DNA from: Puffinus mauretanicus
Lineage: Eukaryota; Chordata; Aves; Procellariiformes; Procellariidae
DNA: 64,000 nucleotides
NCBI GenBank assembly: GCA_023333565.1
Contig: JAJKFH010002438.1
Coordinates: 62,001-126,000 of the forward strand
Reading direction: 5' to 3'
The translations under genes and the position numbers were made by a program. Shown one piece after another: positions 46,038-58,895 of this stretch. The first letter of the stretch is position 1, and every line of letters begins with the position of its first letter. The notes beneath the pieces were generated by a model. The model ran no database searches. It had not been told where the DNA came from and saw nothing but the letters and a program-made list of their open reading frames with translations.

Positions 46038-48430
46038 TTTTATGTATCACTGAAAGCTTGAAAATTTCAGCCCTGTATGTTTCTCTACCTAAAAAGAAAG
46101 CAAAAGCAGTTTTGGTTTTCTTTTTAATCTTCCTTTTTAAGTCATTATTGGGATTTACAGGAATGAAAAATGATGCTGGACCTGGTGCCACTGAGCACCC
46201 AATGATGGAGGTTTCCACCATGGGTTTTAAGGTTTTACATGAGAAACCCACCCCCAAAGTGTGCATGCTATGAGCTGCAGAAGTCAATGTATTCACCGCT
46301 GAAGGGCCAAATTATCCCTGCTGGGACGTGATCCAGGGCAGTGTAGATGCTCGAATCTGAGGCTCCAACAACTGGACTTGGGAAATGTCACAGAAGCCTG
46401 AAGAATAGTAAAAACATGGAAATATCTCTCGAGGGAATGTGTGTCACTCACTGCTCCTGTCAAGGAAATTGCAGAAAAAATTCAACTGACAAACATACAT
46501 ACCCCAGGAGCAGCACTGCCACAGATGACAAACCCATCACGCCAGGGGACAGCGATTGCTGCACCCCTTCAAACAGCGTCCTCACCGCTGCCGGCCAAAG
46601 CAATTCGTAGGAGACAAACAACCCCCAGTCCGTGCAAACTGCCACGCTTCCTGCAAAAATACCCTTCCTCAAATCCCAGAATCAGGAACAGCCCTCAGCC
46701 CTCCCAGGAAGGGGAACAACATGCTCTTGCCCTTCGCTTCCCACTCAGTTGCCACCAGGAGAGAGGAACCAAACCCTCCTGAGGAGTTCTATCCAGAGAG
46801 CAGAAGGCAGCTGCTATGGGTCCGCTGGACTTCTGGATGTTGTGTCACCTCTGAATTGAGTGAGATGAGTCCAGAGGGAGTGTGTATTGCCAAAAGTAAT
46901 CGCAGTCGCTGTGGTGACTTCATTGCTCACACAAAACCCCTTTCACACTTTGGAGGCCAGCAGTTAAACTGAGCCCTCAAAGAGTGTTGCCTGCAGCGTG
47001 GCCAGGGACGGGGCAGGGACTCGAGCAAAATACACAGATTTCTTCACCTACCTCTGTGGCTTTTCCCTGGTTTGGCAGCCCAACGGCTGGCCGAAAGCTG
47101 GAAACACGCCTGGTTGCATGTCAAGGTAGAGGGGCTGCAGGGAGAGCAGGGCTATAAAGATCACTGGACATCTACATAGCATCTGTGTTGTTCCTAAAAT
47201 GTTTTCACTGTGGATTTAATCAAAACATCCTCCAAGCCCCACATATTTGGAGCGTTTCATTTGAAAAACAAACGAGGTGGTGGGTCAATGTCAGAGCTCA
47301 GCTCTGAGGCACCAGATTTAAATAACACCGTGAGATTTTGGTGTCTGGGCTCCCAGCAGAGCCCACAGAGCAAGTCAGCTCCGCTGAAAGTTGAGCTTGG
47401 GGCATGGGGCTGGCAGATATGACATGGGACCTAAGGAAGACCTCTGCTCTTCTGGCCTGACACCTGTGTTTGGTCAAACAAACCAAGCTCTGACTGTCTG
47501 GATTGACTTCATCTTCACTGAAAATAAGGGGAGCTTGAAGACTTAAGCATACACATGGAGACCTAATGTAGGTGTCACTTCAGGCTGTCTCCCACCCTGA
47601 GTCCTAGAACGAAAAGGACAACTCATCCTTTGTTACCCATCTGCTTTGTATTGCAGATTTCCGTTTTGCCCATCCCCAAAGATGGGAGAGCAGCCATAGG
47701 ATGAAGACAGACGTCAGCTGGGATGGCCACTAGCCAGCAAACTGACAGGCAGCACAGAGAGATGGAAATAGTTCATGGCGATTACCAAACCAGCTCAACA
47801 ACTCCTGAAGCTGCCCAAGCCAAAGCTGGGACAAAGCTGTAGATTTGCTGATCCAGGATGTGATTTTTGGTGAGACCAAAGGATGCCACTGTTGTGAAGA
47901 ACAGGCCCCGTCAACTGCGCAAGTGGTTCGCATGGCAGGCAGGCTTTTTTCTAGTGCAATATAGAGCCTGAGGGATTTACACTTCACTCTTATTCCTCTG
48001 CTCACCACAGAGCTCTGGTCTCCTGAGCAACTGAAGACCCACCAGTCACCAGCTCAAGAGTTCAAATACCATTTGCAGATCCTTTCTGTTGGGTGTTTGC
48101 CAACAGGGTTATGAAGCACTTGTACAAAAACAGAGATGCTGTCATTCTTCCTGGTGAATCCAAGTTGCGTACTCTATGTTTTGTGGTCATCTGTAGATGA
48201 TGCTTAAGAAAATATCCACGAAAGAGCAAAGGGCCTGAAAGGTGCAATATTGCTGAGCTCGAAGGGGCAGCGGCAAGGACACTGCCGAAACACCACCCAG
48301 AGTCTTCAGCACTCCCAGGAAGGCTGGACCAGTAGAAAGAGGTAAGACACATTTTTTAAAAGATAGACAAATTTTCAGAAAATACAGTGCGTTGGGAAAG
48401 CTGGAAAGCGCAAAGAAACAAGAACTACCA
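46038..48430. other. Intergenic DNA, no gene seen
   Basis: No splice-bounded coding sequence or clear repeat family. The overlapping plus-strand frames at 46347-46972 have no recognisable domain. Confidence 0.55.
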
Positions 48431-48690
48431 AGAGACAAGGCAACAGCCTTCTGGCACATGAAAAGCACGCTACAAAAAGCCAAGGGACAATCTGTTTTCC
48501 ATGTCCAGGGCATATAGGACAAGAATTAATGGGATTAAGTTAAGAAGAGGGAGATTGAGTTTAGATATGAGGAAAAACTTTCCAGTGATTGGGATAGTAG
48601 AGAAGTGGAATAAATTTTTCTGACAAGGTGGACTCTAGATCATTAAAAGCAGGTTTTAAACAGATTTTTAAAACAAGTCAAGAAAAAAGC
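48431..48690 (+). mobile_element. Old CR1-like LINE fragment
   Basis: ATAGGACAAGAATTAATGGG, TTTAGATATGAGGAAAAACT and AAGCAGGTTTTAAACAGATT follow the order of the CR1 3' region (ACAAGAAGCAATGGG, TTGGACATTAGGAAAAACT, AAGAGCAGGTTAGACA). It is strongly diverged and lacks a tail. The boundaries are approximate. Confidence 0.55.
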
Positions 48691-49660
48691 AGCTCTCAAG
48701 AGTGCTATGGCATAGCTGATACTCTTTCATTCCTTCCAGCATATAGTTCTGTAAATCAGTGTAAATACCTGTTACAAATTGTACATGCTCTTTGGAAAGC
48801 TCACTTTTAAATATGGTGCAGAGACAAAAAAATGGAAACTTGTAAGGGAAGACTGCATAAGGAATACTGAGAGGTTTATGGCCCTATAACTTTTGGGTTT
48901 TAAAATAATATAGTCTATGATAGGTAACTATTTACAATGTCATGTTATTTACATGGTTTTTTATATTCTAATAGTGACTTACTAGCAAGCTGCCTGGTTC
49001 TTTTTGAGCTACTAATGTTTATTTATCAAAATATTGTGTTTAAGAATGACCCCTACGTCTGGAAAAACTTTCTGCATGTCCCAAGTGGACAAAATTCTGC
49101 TCTGAGATTCAGCAAAAAATTTGCAACCGCATACCCTGTTTCAGCACTAGTTGGTATGAGTTACGGTGGCCTTGGGAATGTGGGATCTTTCAGCAACCTG
49201 CTCACCTACTCCAATGCAGTTCTTCACCTTGATAAAGTTCATTTCTTTTATACATAGATACAGACACACACATATGCATAGAGATATTTAAAGTCAACCC
49301 CAGCAAGTGGAAACAAAGAATATTATTTGAGATTAGCCTAACAGATTGGATTAAAAAAAATAAATTAAACCAGCAACAAACAGCCCTTGAGTACCCATGT
49401 GCCAAGTTTAATCCCCCCGTTAATTAAAAATGGCCGAATTATAACCCCTTTCAAAAATTAGGTTTACAGTGGAAATGCCAACTGAACAGACCCTGCACTC
49501 TAACAGCCCTGCTGGTGCCTCCAGAACACAATTGCAAAACGGCAAAACATATTGGCACCTCCTGTATATGCAATTGAAATATTCGCTCGGTGCCGTCTCT
49601 TCCTGTTAATTGCTGTGTGGAAAGTGGTCCCCGTACAACCTCTTTATCTATCTGCTTCAG
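48691..49660. other. AT-rich intergenic DNA, no gene seen
   Basis: No recognised exon or repeat. It contains TA-rich and polyT/polyA stretches and leads into the CpG island. Confidence 0.5.
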
Positions 49661-49669
49661 AAGCACTGC

Positions 49670-49945
49670 CTACCGCCACGCGCACTCGAGGGGCACGCTT
49701 GGCCAGGCTGTCGGGCTCGGGTGCCAAGCTCGGCGAAGTCGCCGAGTCCGTTCTCCCCTCCCCGAAAGCGGCAGCTGGATCGCCGCTTGGTTCCCGGGCT
49801 GGCGCCTTGGCTTGCTCTGCTCTTGGCTGGTGCGGGGCTGTGCAGCAGCTTGCACGCCTCGCTGGGTGGGATGCTCCGGCCACCGTCGCTGCCGGGCTGG
49901 CTCAGCAGCCTCTCCTTGCTTTTCAGGAGACGAGTGCTCCCGAGG
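49670..49945. promoter_or_regulatory. Isolated CpG island
   Basis: Within about 240 bp I count roughly 25 CpG dinucleotides, against near absence in the flanks. GC-box-like and CGG-rich motifs occur. Open frames on both strands cross it (the longest is plus-strand 49552-50139) but reflect GC content. An acceptor-like CTTGCTTTTCAG ends at 49926. It may be a promoter for a non-coding transcript, an enhancer, or an orphan island. Confidence 0.55.
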
Positions 49946-52855
49946 TCCCCGCTTTAACTACTAGTTTTTCTCCTTCGAATACCAGCAGCCTAACGCTAAA
50001 AACCTCAGCTGCTTTGAAAACCAGCTTGCTTTTCCGAGCATTGCATCCTCTCCTGCCCATTTTCTCTGTTTTCCACTTAAATCAAGAGCGTTATGCAGCA
50101 GGGTTGCTCTTAATTATGAGTTTCTTCAATACCTTGTAGGATGCAACAGCACCCTGATATCAGCTCTTAAAACCTGTCAGGCTCAGAGTAAATACAGGCT
50201 GTAAAATGGCTTCTGCCTTCGCAGACGGATCCCCTGCACAAATTCAGGCCCAGGGGCCCGATCTCCCCTGGAGCCGTGCCAGTCCACACCAGCTGTCAGC
50301 GCAGCCACAGAAGATCAAGTATTTCTGTTCCACCCCGTCTCATCATCACAGCTGTCAGCTCAGGCCCCACCGCAGAATATTTATAGCGGTGACAACAGGA
50401 AAGAATAGAAATATCAACTCTTAGGTTGACTTTTGCAAAGTCAGTAGGTAAAAAATTTACAATTTGTCCTCGTAAAGGGATTAAACACGTTGGGAAAGAG
50501 ATGGGAAAAAAACATCCTTGGGGCTTAGGGGCAGGTTTGCTTTTTGTTTAATGGAGGATTGGCAAAGGACTTACACTGCGTGAAACTTGACCATCTCTCT
50601 CGAATTCATATACAGAATTGAGGAAAAGAGCAATCAGTGAAAGCACCGAAGTTTGGGCTTATCTGTGGGTCTGACCATGCAAAAGTTACAAACAGTGAAG
50701 CGCTAAGGGTTGCTCTGTACTGAGAGACAGTATAAGTCTTTGCATTTACACACCAGCTGTCATCAAGGCTTAACCAAAGTGCTTCCCATTTCTTTTTATT
50801 GTATTTTGTATTGTGTTTATGTGTTGGAAATGGAGGCACAGAGCCTGCAAGTCAGGGTGAAAAAAAGGACGAAGACAAATTAAATGAGGTGGAAGTGGAA
50901 TTCAGGTGCTTAAATGCACAGAAAGCAATATGTAAAACTCCCTGCTCTGCTGCTGTCTAAATTTAGAGATATCTAAGCACCCAAAGTATAATTCTTCATC
51001 AATCGAAAATTCCTTTATTCCTTTCCTCTACAGCGCGCCAAACCATTCGCAGTCCTCACTGGTGGGCCCTCAGTCCAAGCCCCACCAAGCATGGCCCCCT
51101 CCATCCCACAGCCACACCTGGCCATGCTCCAGCACCTCCCCTTCCCCCCAAACTGGGGCCAATCCCAGGGCAAAAGTTGAAGGACTCCCTGTGTGGACCG
51201 TGCCTGGTTGGAGGAGCTTCCCAGAGACCCCACATTTGGGACGAAAAAGGAGTTAAGGTTGTTCTGCATGGTCTGCCCTTGGCCCAGCAACCACCCAACT
51301 GACTTATGGCATCATCCTGCTCCCACCTGGAGGGTGGTTGAACCTGACTCTCGTTCGGAGTCCCTAAACCCCAACCAGCAAATGAGGAGTAGAGGTCCTC
51401 GGGTTTCCTGCTGGGGAGACACATTTCCAGGTGCCCCACGGGGACTCCAGCCCCGAGCCCACAGCTGTAAAGGCGCTGTAAAGGCACTCTGCGGTGGGGG
51501 CTCGTGTCAACGGACCTCCTATCTGGGCTGCTAATAAGAACTCCCTTGACTAGGAAGACACCACCGCAGAGAACAAAACCATCTCCTGCTGAACTGATTA
51601 TATTTACTGTAAAACACGGAAGCAAATGCAATCTCTGATTGAGAGAGAGGGAGAAAGCTTTTAATCCCACTCTATGATGCTTGCCAGATTGACAAGTCTA
51701 GAAATACAAATGGAAGAGTAATTATACAAGACTCACTTATGTCGCTGTTCACATTTATTTTTTCGAATGTAAGAAAGAGAAAGAGACAGAAAAGGCCTGG
51801 CTTGTTATATTGGTTTCCATAGCTGTTAGTGCAAATTGATTAGAAATCTAAGTTCAAGATGTACCAAACTACTCAAAAAATCTCTTAGCTGCAGCACAAT
51901 CACAGCGTTATGGATTGATACAACACAAAGGAAAAAACAAAAGCCAGAAAATAGCAATTTGGGGCAAAGTCATATTTTCATTGTTACAAGTCCTACAGGT
52001 CTTCATGGAGGAAGGGGGAAATGTGTATGCTACCTGATCCCAATCATTTTAAAGTTATGGGAGAAATCTCTAAAAATATCCATTAAATCTTTTAATTCGG
52101 TCGGTAAATAAAAGTGATAGAGAGAACTAAACACTGAAGTGTCTGGCAACTTATAGGAGCCACTAAATATTAGGCAAAGATACATCAGGGCTGTGGGTCA
52201 GACTTGAGCTCAGCACGAACGCATTTCTTCGAGGGCCCTTGAGGACACTGTACTTTTTAATTGGACTTGTACTTCCAATTTGAGATCCGAGTATCCATCA
52301 CACAAGGTATTTTTTAAAAATGTAGCATAGACAGGATTCATCTTGCCTAATTCAAAACATCCATGCTGGAGACCTCTGTGTCTTACTAAGCCTTCCATCC
52401 TTTGTAACCGTGAAGAGCAACAGGCACTTTTACAGCATGCTCAGCTGACCTATTTTAGATATCGGCTTTAGGGCAAGATGAATCATGCCTTGAATGTGCC
52501 AATTTTCCTGTGGTGCCAAAGCAAGACCAGACAACCGGTTTATTTGCTCAGATGAATCCCACGTGGCTGGGGCTGATAGACCTGTGCTACGATCTGGCTG
52601 AATGTGAACTGTCTCTGGTCCCAAGTCTTACATCATCCTACAGAGAGTCCTGTGGGTTGGATATATTAGCTTGGGTAGTTATGCACTAATTCCATGATAT
52701 ACCACTAGTACCAGAGCTGTCTTGCATCTGGCCAGCTAAAAAATTAGGTGGAGGAAATCGGCTCTGCATATACCTACCCATTGACATACCTTCAAGGCAG
52801 TAAAGAAACCATCACTGCTTCGGTGTTGCTGTATTAACGGGAAGGGCCATGGGAA
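49946..52855. other. Intergenic DNA, no gene seen
   Basis: Contains an 11-bp tandem duplication GCTGTAAAGGC (51464-51485) and a possible very weak MIR-like patch near 50826-50920. The 204-codon minus-strand frame at 51056-51670 has no domain I recognise and overlaps plus-strand frames. Confidence 0.5.
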
Positions 52856-52857
52856 GC

Positions 52858-52960
52858 AAAAGAAACAGTAAAAGCAAAAGCAACTTGCCTAAAGTCATAC
52901 TGGAAGCTTGTATGGACTAGAAGCCACTTCTTGCAGCCCCCTTCCTGCCCAGGTCAGTAT
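52858..52960 (-). mobile_element. MIR-like SINE relic
   Basis: AGCAACTTGCCTAAAGTCAT, then ACTGGAAGCTTGTATGGAC, correspond to the reverse complement of the MIR core (AACTTGCCCAAGGTCACACAG then the CAGAGCTGGGATT-type block). The copy is diverged. Confidence 0.5.
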
Positions 52961-55900
52961 TCATCAGCTGGAAGTTTGACCTCGTCTTCTAAACCCTTAC
53001 CTTTGGAAATCTTTCATCTTCCTTGGGAGATCTGGCCCTTTGTGTTTTAAGAGCAGACCAGCTATGAAATGTCTTCAGGAGCCTCCAGACTTCTTGTTCT
53101 TCTTGGAACAATCGCAGCACCAGTCCGTGGTCTGCAGCGAGCGAGTGTAGCTGTGCCTTGGAGGGTCCTTAGAGGTGAGTTTGAAACGCGGCATCTGTCC
53201 CCAGATATCATCAGTGCCGTCGCAGTAGTGTGCTGACAATTGCCATGGTCTGCTAGTGAATCTGGATGGTTTCCCTGGAGAAAAAAATCACCTTAAACTT
53301 TTAAGTTGTCCCCAAAGCTCTTATTTTATAAAGTCTGAATCAAACAATGGCAGATTCAGCCTAATTCCAGCCATGTTGGTATGGATCTGTAGTGGGAATA
53401 ATTTGCATTTTCAGCTTTTGTTTCTTGGTGGATGTATGTTAATGCCCCAGGTAGCAGTATCAAGAAAATAATTTACATTCTAAGTCTTTCCTCCTTTGGT
53501 GAGGACTTTTTCTGAAAGGCAGCTTTATAGATAAAGATTCACATTGCACAGGGACATTGAATATTGAACAGGAGCTTTCCTTCCAAATTTTGTTTCCAGC
53601 AGAGCTTAAGAAAGATAACAAGAGTTTTATATGTCTGATTAAAAAGCCAACACTCCAAACTGTGCGTATGTAGGTTTTTGGCATGATTTCTTTTATGGTC
53701 ATCATCAGCTGCTTGCCCATTCCAGCTGCTAAAGCACAGTAGACAAGACTTGAATTCCAAATATTATTCTCATCACCATGGTATCCTGTGCACAGATCCC
53801 CAAAGGTAATTAAAGAAATTTGAGGCTCTGACTCTAAAGGCCAGGTCCATAAATAATTTCAGCTCTCACAATTAGGTAACATCGTGTTTTGTTTTGAGAC
53901 TTTTGTACTGCAGGGAATGAATCCAGAAGCTGCCTTGCCTCCAACAGACAGGGAGAGATCAGGGCACTCCAGAGAGGGAATGGAAAATAGACCCCCGCCA
54001 AAAAACACACAAACAGAGCAGAAAGTCATGTTAGGCCAAGCTCGTAGAAGATGCTGCACACAGGGACACGTCTGCAAGCTCACCTCTCTTGGAGGCTCCT
54101 CACCCAGGCTTGCAGGGAAGCAGCTCCATCTCCTCAGGGTCTTTGGACAGAATCCTCCTTCTCCCCTGAATGTCGATGTTAAAACCTATGTTAAACACAA
54201 ACCACAGCCTGCACACAAACAACAGAAGAAGGCTTTTTGGTCACTCACTCCTTCACTTCTCAAATTCCCAGCAAAAGCTTTAACTGCGAGGTGACAAAGC
54301 AGAAGATCCTTTGCTATGCTGTTTGGCTCAATATTCCCATGAACATCCCAGATCCCACATTATTTTCTAATAAAGCGGCAGCAGCTCAAACAAAACCAAG
54401 CCCCTCTTCCAAGAGGTGGCAGAGGAAGATCTGAACCCCTTAAGGATGAGGGATGTGAACCACACTTGTATACGCTTCCATGTTTTCAGAAAGGGAGGTC
54501 CCACTACTTTCTTTGAGCAGCCTAATCTTGACGCTGCCCATTAGGTTTGCTCCGAGAACTGCTACCAGACTGGATAACCCAAAGGATTTATCTTTGTCTT
54601 TAATCCTCCATCCCATGATAAGCAAAAATAACCAGCACGTTATATTGTAGCTTTTCATGCTTTTACTCAATATAAAAAAGCGTGATTGGTGAGAGTGAAC
54701 AGCAGCAAATCTGTAGGTATGGAGGACACAAGTAACGCAAGGAGACACATAGTCAAAGCAAGAACCTCCAGAACTGGGTGGTGGTTGGAGATAGCTATTA
54801 TGAGTTGTCATATTATATTTCACTTGTCACATTTCACTCTAACTGCTAGGTCCCTTCCGGACACCACCTTATTGCCTTGCATAGAAACATGGCTAACGTC
54901 TGGTTCCGTTAGTTTTCTTTTGGGAGGAGAGCAATTCATAGAGATTTTTAAAAATGGTTAAAAGAAGAAACAGCAGAAGGTTCTCTTGAGATAGGAATGG
55001 GAGGTACTGGGGCCTGACCTGGTTTTCAGGTCCTGCAATAGCTCATACAGTAGTGTAGGACCAGTCCCTTGGAAAGTTCTACTCCACCTTCTGCATAAGG
55101 AGTAAAGAATTGGCTTTGCCTGAGGAGCAACAGTGTTTGCCCTAGATCTTCATCCTGCAAAAAATAGCAAAAAATGGCTTTTAACACGTAATTTTATGTA
55201 CTTTTAAAGGTGGCACAAGAGGCACAGGATCGCTATTATTCAGTTGCATGTTTAGTCCCTTTTAGATCCTGCAGCACCAAGTTTTTCCTTTCTGTCTGCT
55301 CCAAGGCTGAGTTGCTGGCGACCCATCTCAGGTGTCTTGTCAGTCCTGAACACAGTCAATTAATTGCTTTCTGAGGAAGATTTGGCCAAGTTGGCTTCTC
55401 AGGTGTTCTCAGTCGTGAACACCTTTCTTGAAATTACAACCCTCCAGTATACCATTTGCCATAATGCAAAAGCTATGAAGAAAAAGAGAATAAAAACGTT
55501 GGGAAGAAGAGACACATACTTTTCCCTCAAGTTCTCTTCCGTCCCTGCCATCTTCCATCAGTCTGACAAAAAGCTGTTTGTAAGAGCCTCTTGAAATGAA
55601 GAATCTAATATTCAATCACAAAAAGATTAGCCTTTGACTTCGCTCCGTGCTACACTAATACAATCAGCATGGGAAATGTTATCCAGTAAGAGGTTGGGAA
55701 GAGGATGGAAGACCAGGTGGTGCTGGAGACCTAAATTATAAAGGTTTATTTTCCATGAAGCATGACTGTTATTTGCTTCTAACTTTAGGAAGTAGCAATG
55801 CTGGAGATGAAACACCCAGCATGAGATGTTCAGCCACGTACTCGAGGGCAGGTGTGCTGCCGAGTCACGGCGTACAGCGCTCCCGTCACACTGAGCTTGG

Positions 55901-58323
55901 GCCGACCTGTGAAAAGGATACAGGAAAACTGGGATTACTTCGGAGAAGTTAATTCAAAACTAAAGCAGCCTGCACAGACCGTGCCCAAGGTGCCACTGAA
56001 GGCACGAGGAACTGCAGGAGACCTGGACAGAGTTTGGGCACTCAAATGTAAGAGTGCAATCCACAAAAGATTTATCACCTGAGGCTCCTGAAGGGCCATA
56101 AACACCTAATTTTTGCCACTGTAATTACCCAGCTATCTGGAGTTTTGCTACTGCACTCAGAAATGCTGTCATCTCAGCAGGAAGGTGTGGGTTAGCATCT
56201 CTGTCATGTACATGCCTGTTGGGATCTGCAAATTAGGTCTTTCTGTGCTTAAGTTCCCTGAGCAGTCTCAGCTTTTTCTTAGGTATGAAGCACAGGGGAG
56301 GATGTTTTGCACAGATTTTCTCTCATGACCTAGAAGCTCAGACACCTCTTTTGGAGCGGGAGATAGGACACAGCACCTCCCCTCCCAACACCGCCTCAGC
56401 ACGGGAGGAAATCCAAAGCTCGAGAGAGAGAGCGAGCAAGATTGCGCAGCCCACCGATAAAAGCTCTGACCCCGCACAAAGGACTTGGGCTTTCCAGTGT
56501 CTTTACAGGAACCACGTCTGCATTTTGCATTATTCTCAGTAAGTCATACACCGATTCTGCACATCTGCTGCCTCAGCAGTAGCAGAGACGTCTGATTTCC
56601 TACAACATAAGCTGCCCTCGTAGGATAAATACATTATATTTTTGTGACGCGCACTGTCATATGCTCTCTCAATGCTAGGATAAACCAGAGTTCATGGCTT
56701 TGGAAAACAGAACTGATGACGAGCATCGTTAAATCTCCAAGTAACTATTTTCTTCCCCCCCCTGAGATGTCCTTCCTGAAGCCACAGAGAAGGACATTCA
56801 ATATATACGCGTGTCACCATCACTTACGTCAGTAATCTAGCAGACAAGACCGTGGGATTGACATGATGGCCACAGGGCCTGAATTTAGGTCACATACGAA
56901 ATGAATTAAAAGCTTCTCCTTATCTCAGTGCAACATCTATCCCTCACCCACATCCTCGTCTGGCACAAAGACGAGGAAAACTAACCCACTGCTTGCCAAG
57001 CGACTTCTAAGCACAACAGCTCCTAAACCAAGGTACCAGACCACATTAAACTGGTCTAACCACAACAGCAAAGCTCTGAATTGTGTTTGTCCCCACGTAG
57101 TTACTGCTACAGATCCCAATGACAGAGATCTGCGTGTGAGCTTATCTTAAAAAAAAAAGAAACCAAAAAAAAACCCCAAAAATCAACGACTAAAAAAACC
57201 CCCACACGTGCAAAATTTGGATTAAATCTAAGTCATTGGCTTGTATCAGATCAAATGCCCGGTGGCACCTCTGCCTGGCTCATGCTCCCCGCTTCACCTC
57301 CTCTTCTACAGAGCGAACTGTGCAGCAGAGAGATGGCTTTAGGCTGCAAGCAGAGACTACCACCACCCAGAAGTGCCAGATGAGCCCTCCCCTAGGAAAA
57401 CAGCTCCCTCATTCCCCTTTTTAAGTGATTTCTGGTTTTATCAAGCACATCAAACACCCCAAACTGCCCAGATTTGCATGCACTCGTTACTGAAGTCCAA
57501 ACAGACACCTGCAAGCAACACACAGGCACACATCCCCACCTGAAACCAAGGCACATTTGACTCTTCTCGGGCCTGAAGAACAGCAGACGAAGGGGTTTTC
57601 TGGGTGTTTGGGGAGTACTTTTGCAGGACAGGGTAGACAAAACCTGAGCCTGGCAGCTAAAGGAGCCCAAATCCTTCAGCACTCAATTCTCAGCAAACCT
57701 AGCAAGACGAGGTTGGGGTTGAGGTGCTGACAGAAGAGGTCTGGAGCTTTAATCAGGGAAGTTTCTTGTGTTTGATTCTGCCTGGACACCTAGGAACCAA
57801 CTCTCTATACTTATTATGTTAATAAATACAGTCCCATCAAAGCCAATGATCTCCTGGGGTTTCTCTCCTGAGTCAGCTTTGCAAAACTCCACATTTTTGG
57901 CCAATCGTTCGGATGAAAACCAACAGCAACACACTTTGCTGAGCACCTCAGAAACGAAGTGTGATCCCTGTGTGAAACCTCCTGCTTTTCACAGGGCTGG
58001 TAGGGTCCCAGCATCCCCTCTCTGGGGGCTGGCCAGCTCAAACGAATGAGGCATGGCATAAATTAAGCAGAGGTTAAAATTACTGCACAACGGTATGCAT
58101 ATACTGCGGTGTGTAAGGAGGATGAGATGAAATGGGTTTGTCTCTTGTGTTTTTGGTTTTCTTTTTCTTTTGTTCTTGAAGAGCTTTTTAAAAGGTTGCC
58201 AATAGAGGCAGTAGCATGTAGGTGTGCATGTACAGAGGTATAAGGTAGCAGACCATGGGGAGACAGGAGGATGGGATGTCCTACCTGAAGACATCTGCCT
58301 GCAAAAGGGAGAGGCTGCATGTT
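52961..58323. other. Intergenic DNA, no gene seen
   Basis: Mixed-composition DNA with A-rich runs (57150-57200). No splice-bounded coding sequence, RNA gene or clear repeat family is recognised. Confidence 0.55.
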
Positions 58324-58895
58324 TGTCCTGGTTTCAGCTGGGATAGAGTTAATTTTCTTCGTAGTAGCTGGCATAGTGCTGTGTTTTGGATTTAGCATGA
58401 GAAGAATGTTGATAACACACTGATGTTTTAGTTGTTGCTAAGTAGTGTTTACTCTGGTCAAGGACTTTTCAGCTTCCCATGCTCTGCCAGGTGCACAAGA
58501 AGCTGGGAGGGAGCGTGGCCAGGACGGCTGGCCCAGCTGGCCAATAGGCTATTCCATACCATATGACGTCATGCTCAGCATATAAGGCTGGGTGAAGAAG
58601 AAGGAGGGGGGCGTTTGGAGTGATGGCGTTTGTCTTCCCAAGTCACCGTTACGCGTGATGGAGCCCTGCTTTCCTGGCGATGGCCGAACACCTGCCTGCC
58701 GATGGGAAGTGGTGAATTAATTCCTTGTTTTGCTTTGCTTGCATGCGCGGCTTTTGCTTTCCCTATTAAACTGTCTTTATCTCAACCCACGAGTTTTCTC
58801 ACTTTTACTCTTCTGATTCTCTCCCCCATCCCACGGGGGGGAGTGAGCGAGCGGCTGGGTGGGGCTGAGTTGCCGGCTGGGGTTAAACCACGACA
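58324..58895 (+). mobile_element. Solo LTR of an avian endogenous retrovirus, plus orientation (572 bp)
   Basis: Starts TGTCCTGGTTTCAGCTGGG and ends GGTTAAACCACGACA. It shares its first about 260 bp and last about 130 bp with the LTR at 45515-46032, but the section between the TATA box and the poly(A) signal is different and longer. It has CCAAT (58541), CRE TGACGTCA (58564-58571), TATAAGG (58581) and ATTAAA (58765-58770). Flanks are ATGTT on the left and ACAGT on the right, so no intact target-site duplication is visible. No internal viral genes are adjacent. Confidence 0.88.
58541..58587 (+). promoter_or_regulatory. LTR promoter core: CCAAT, CRE, TATA box
   Basis: CCAAT at 58541-58545, palindromic CRE TGACGTCA at 58564-58571 and TATAAGG at 58581-58587. 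The order and spacing fit an intact RNA polymerase II promoter responsive to CREB/ATF factors. Its present activity is unknown. Confidence 0.65.

Noticed and set aside
49552..50139. 195-codon open frame on the plus strand
   Set aside because: It crosses a CpG-rich patch where stop codons are rare, overlaps long frames in the other phases and on the minus strand, and shows no recognisable domain or splice structure.
51056..51670. 204-codon open frame on the minus strand
   Set aside because: No domain, no splice context, and overlapped by plus-strand frames. Its residues look like translated non-coding GC-rich DNA.
45515..58895. A single provirus with its two LTRs at 45.5 and 58.3 kb
   Set aside because: The two LTRs are in opposite orientation and differ in their central parts, and no gag, pol or env similarity is visible between them. 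They are independent solo LTRs.
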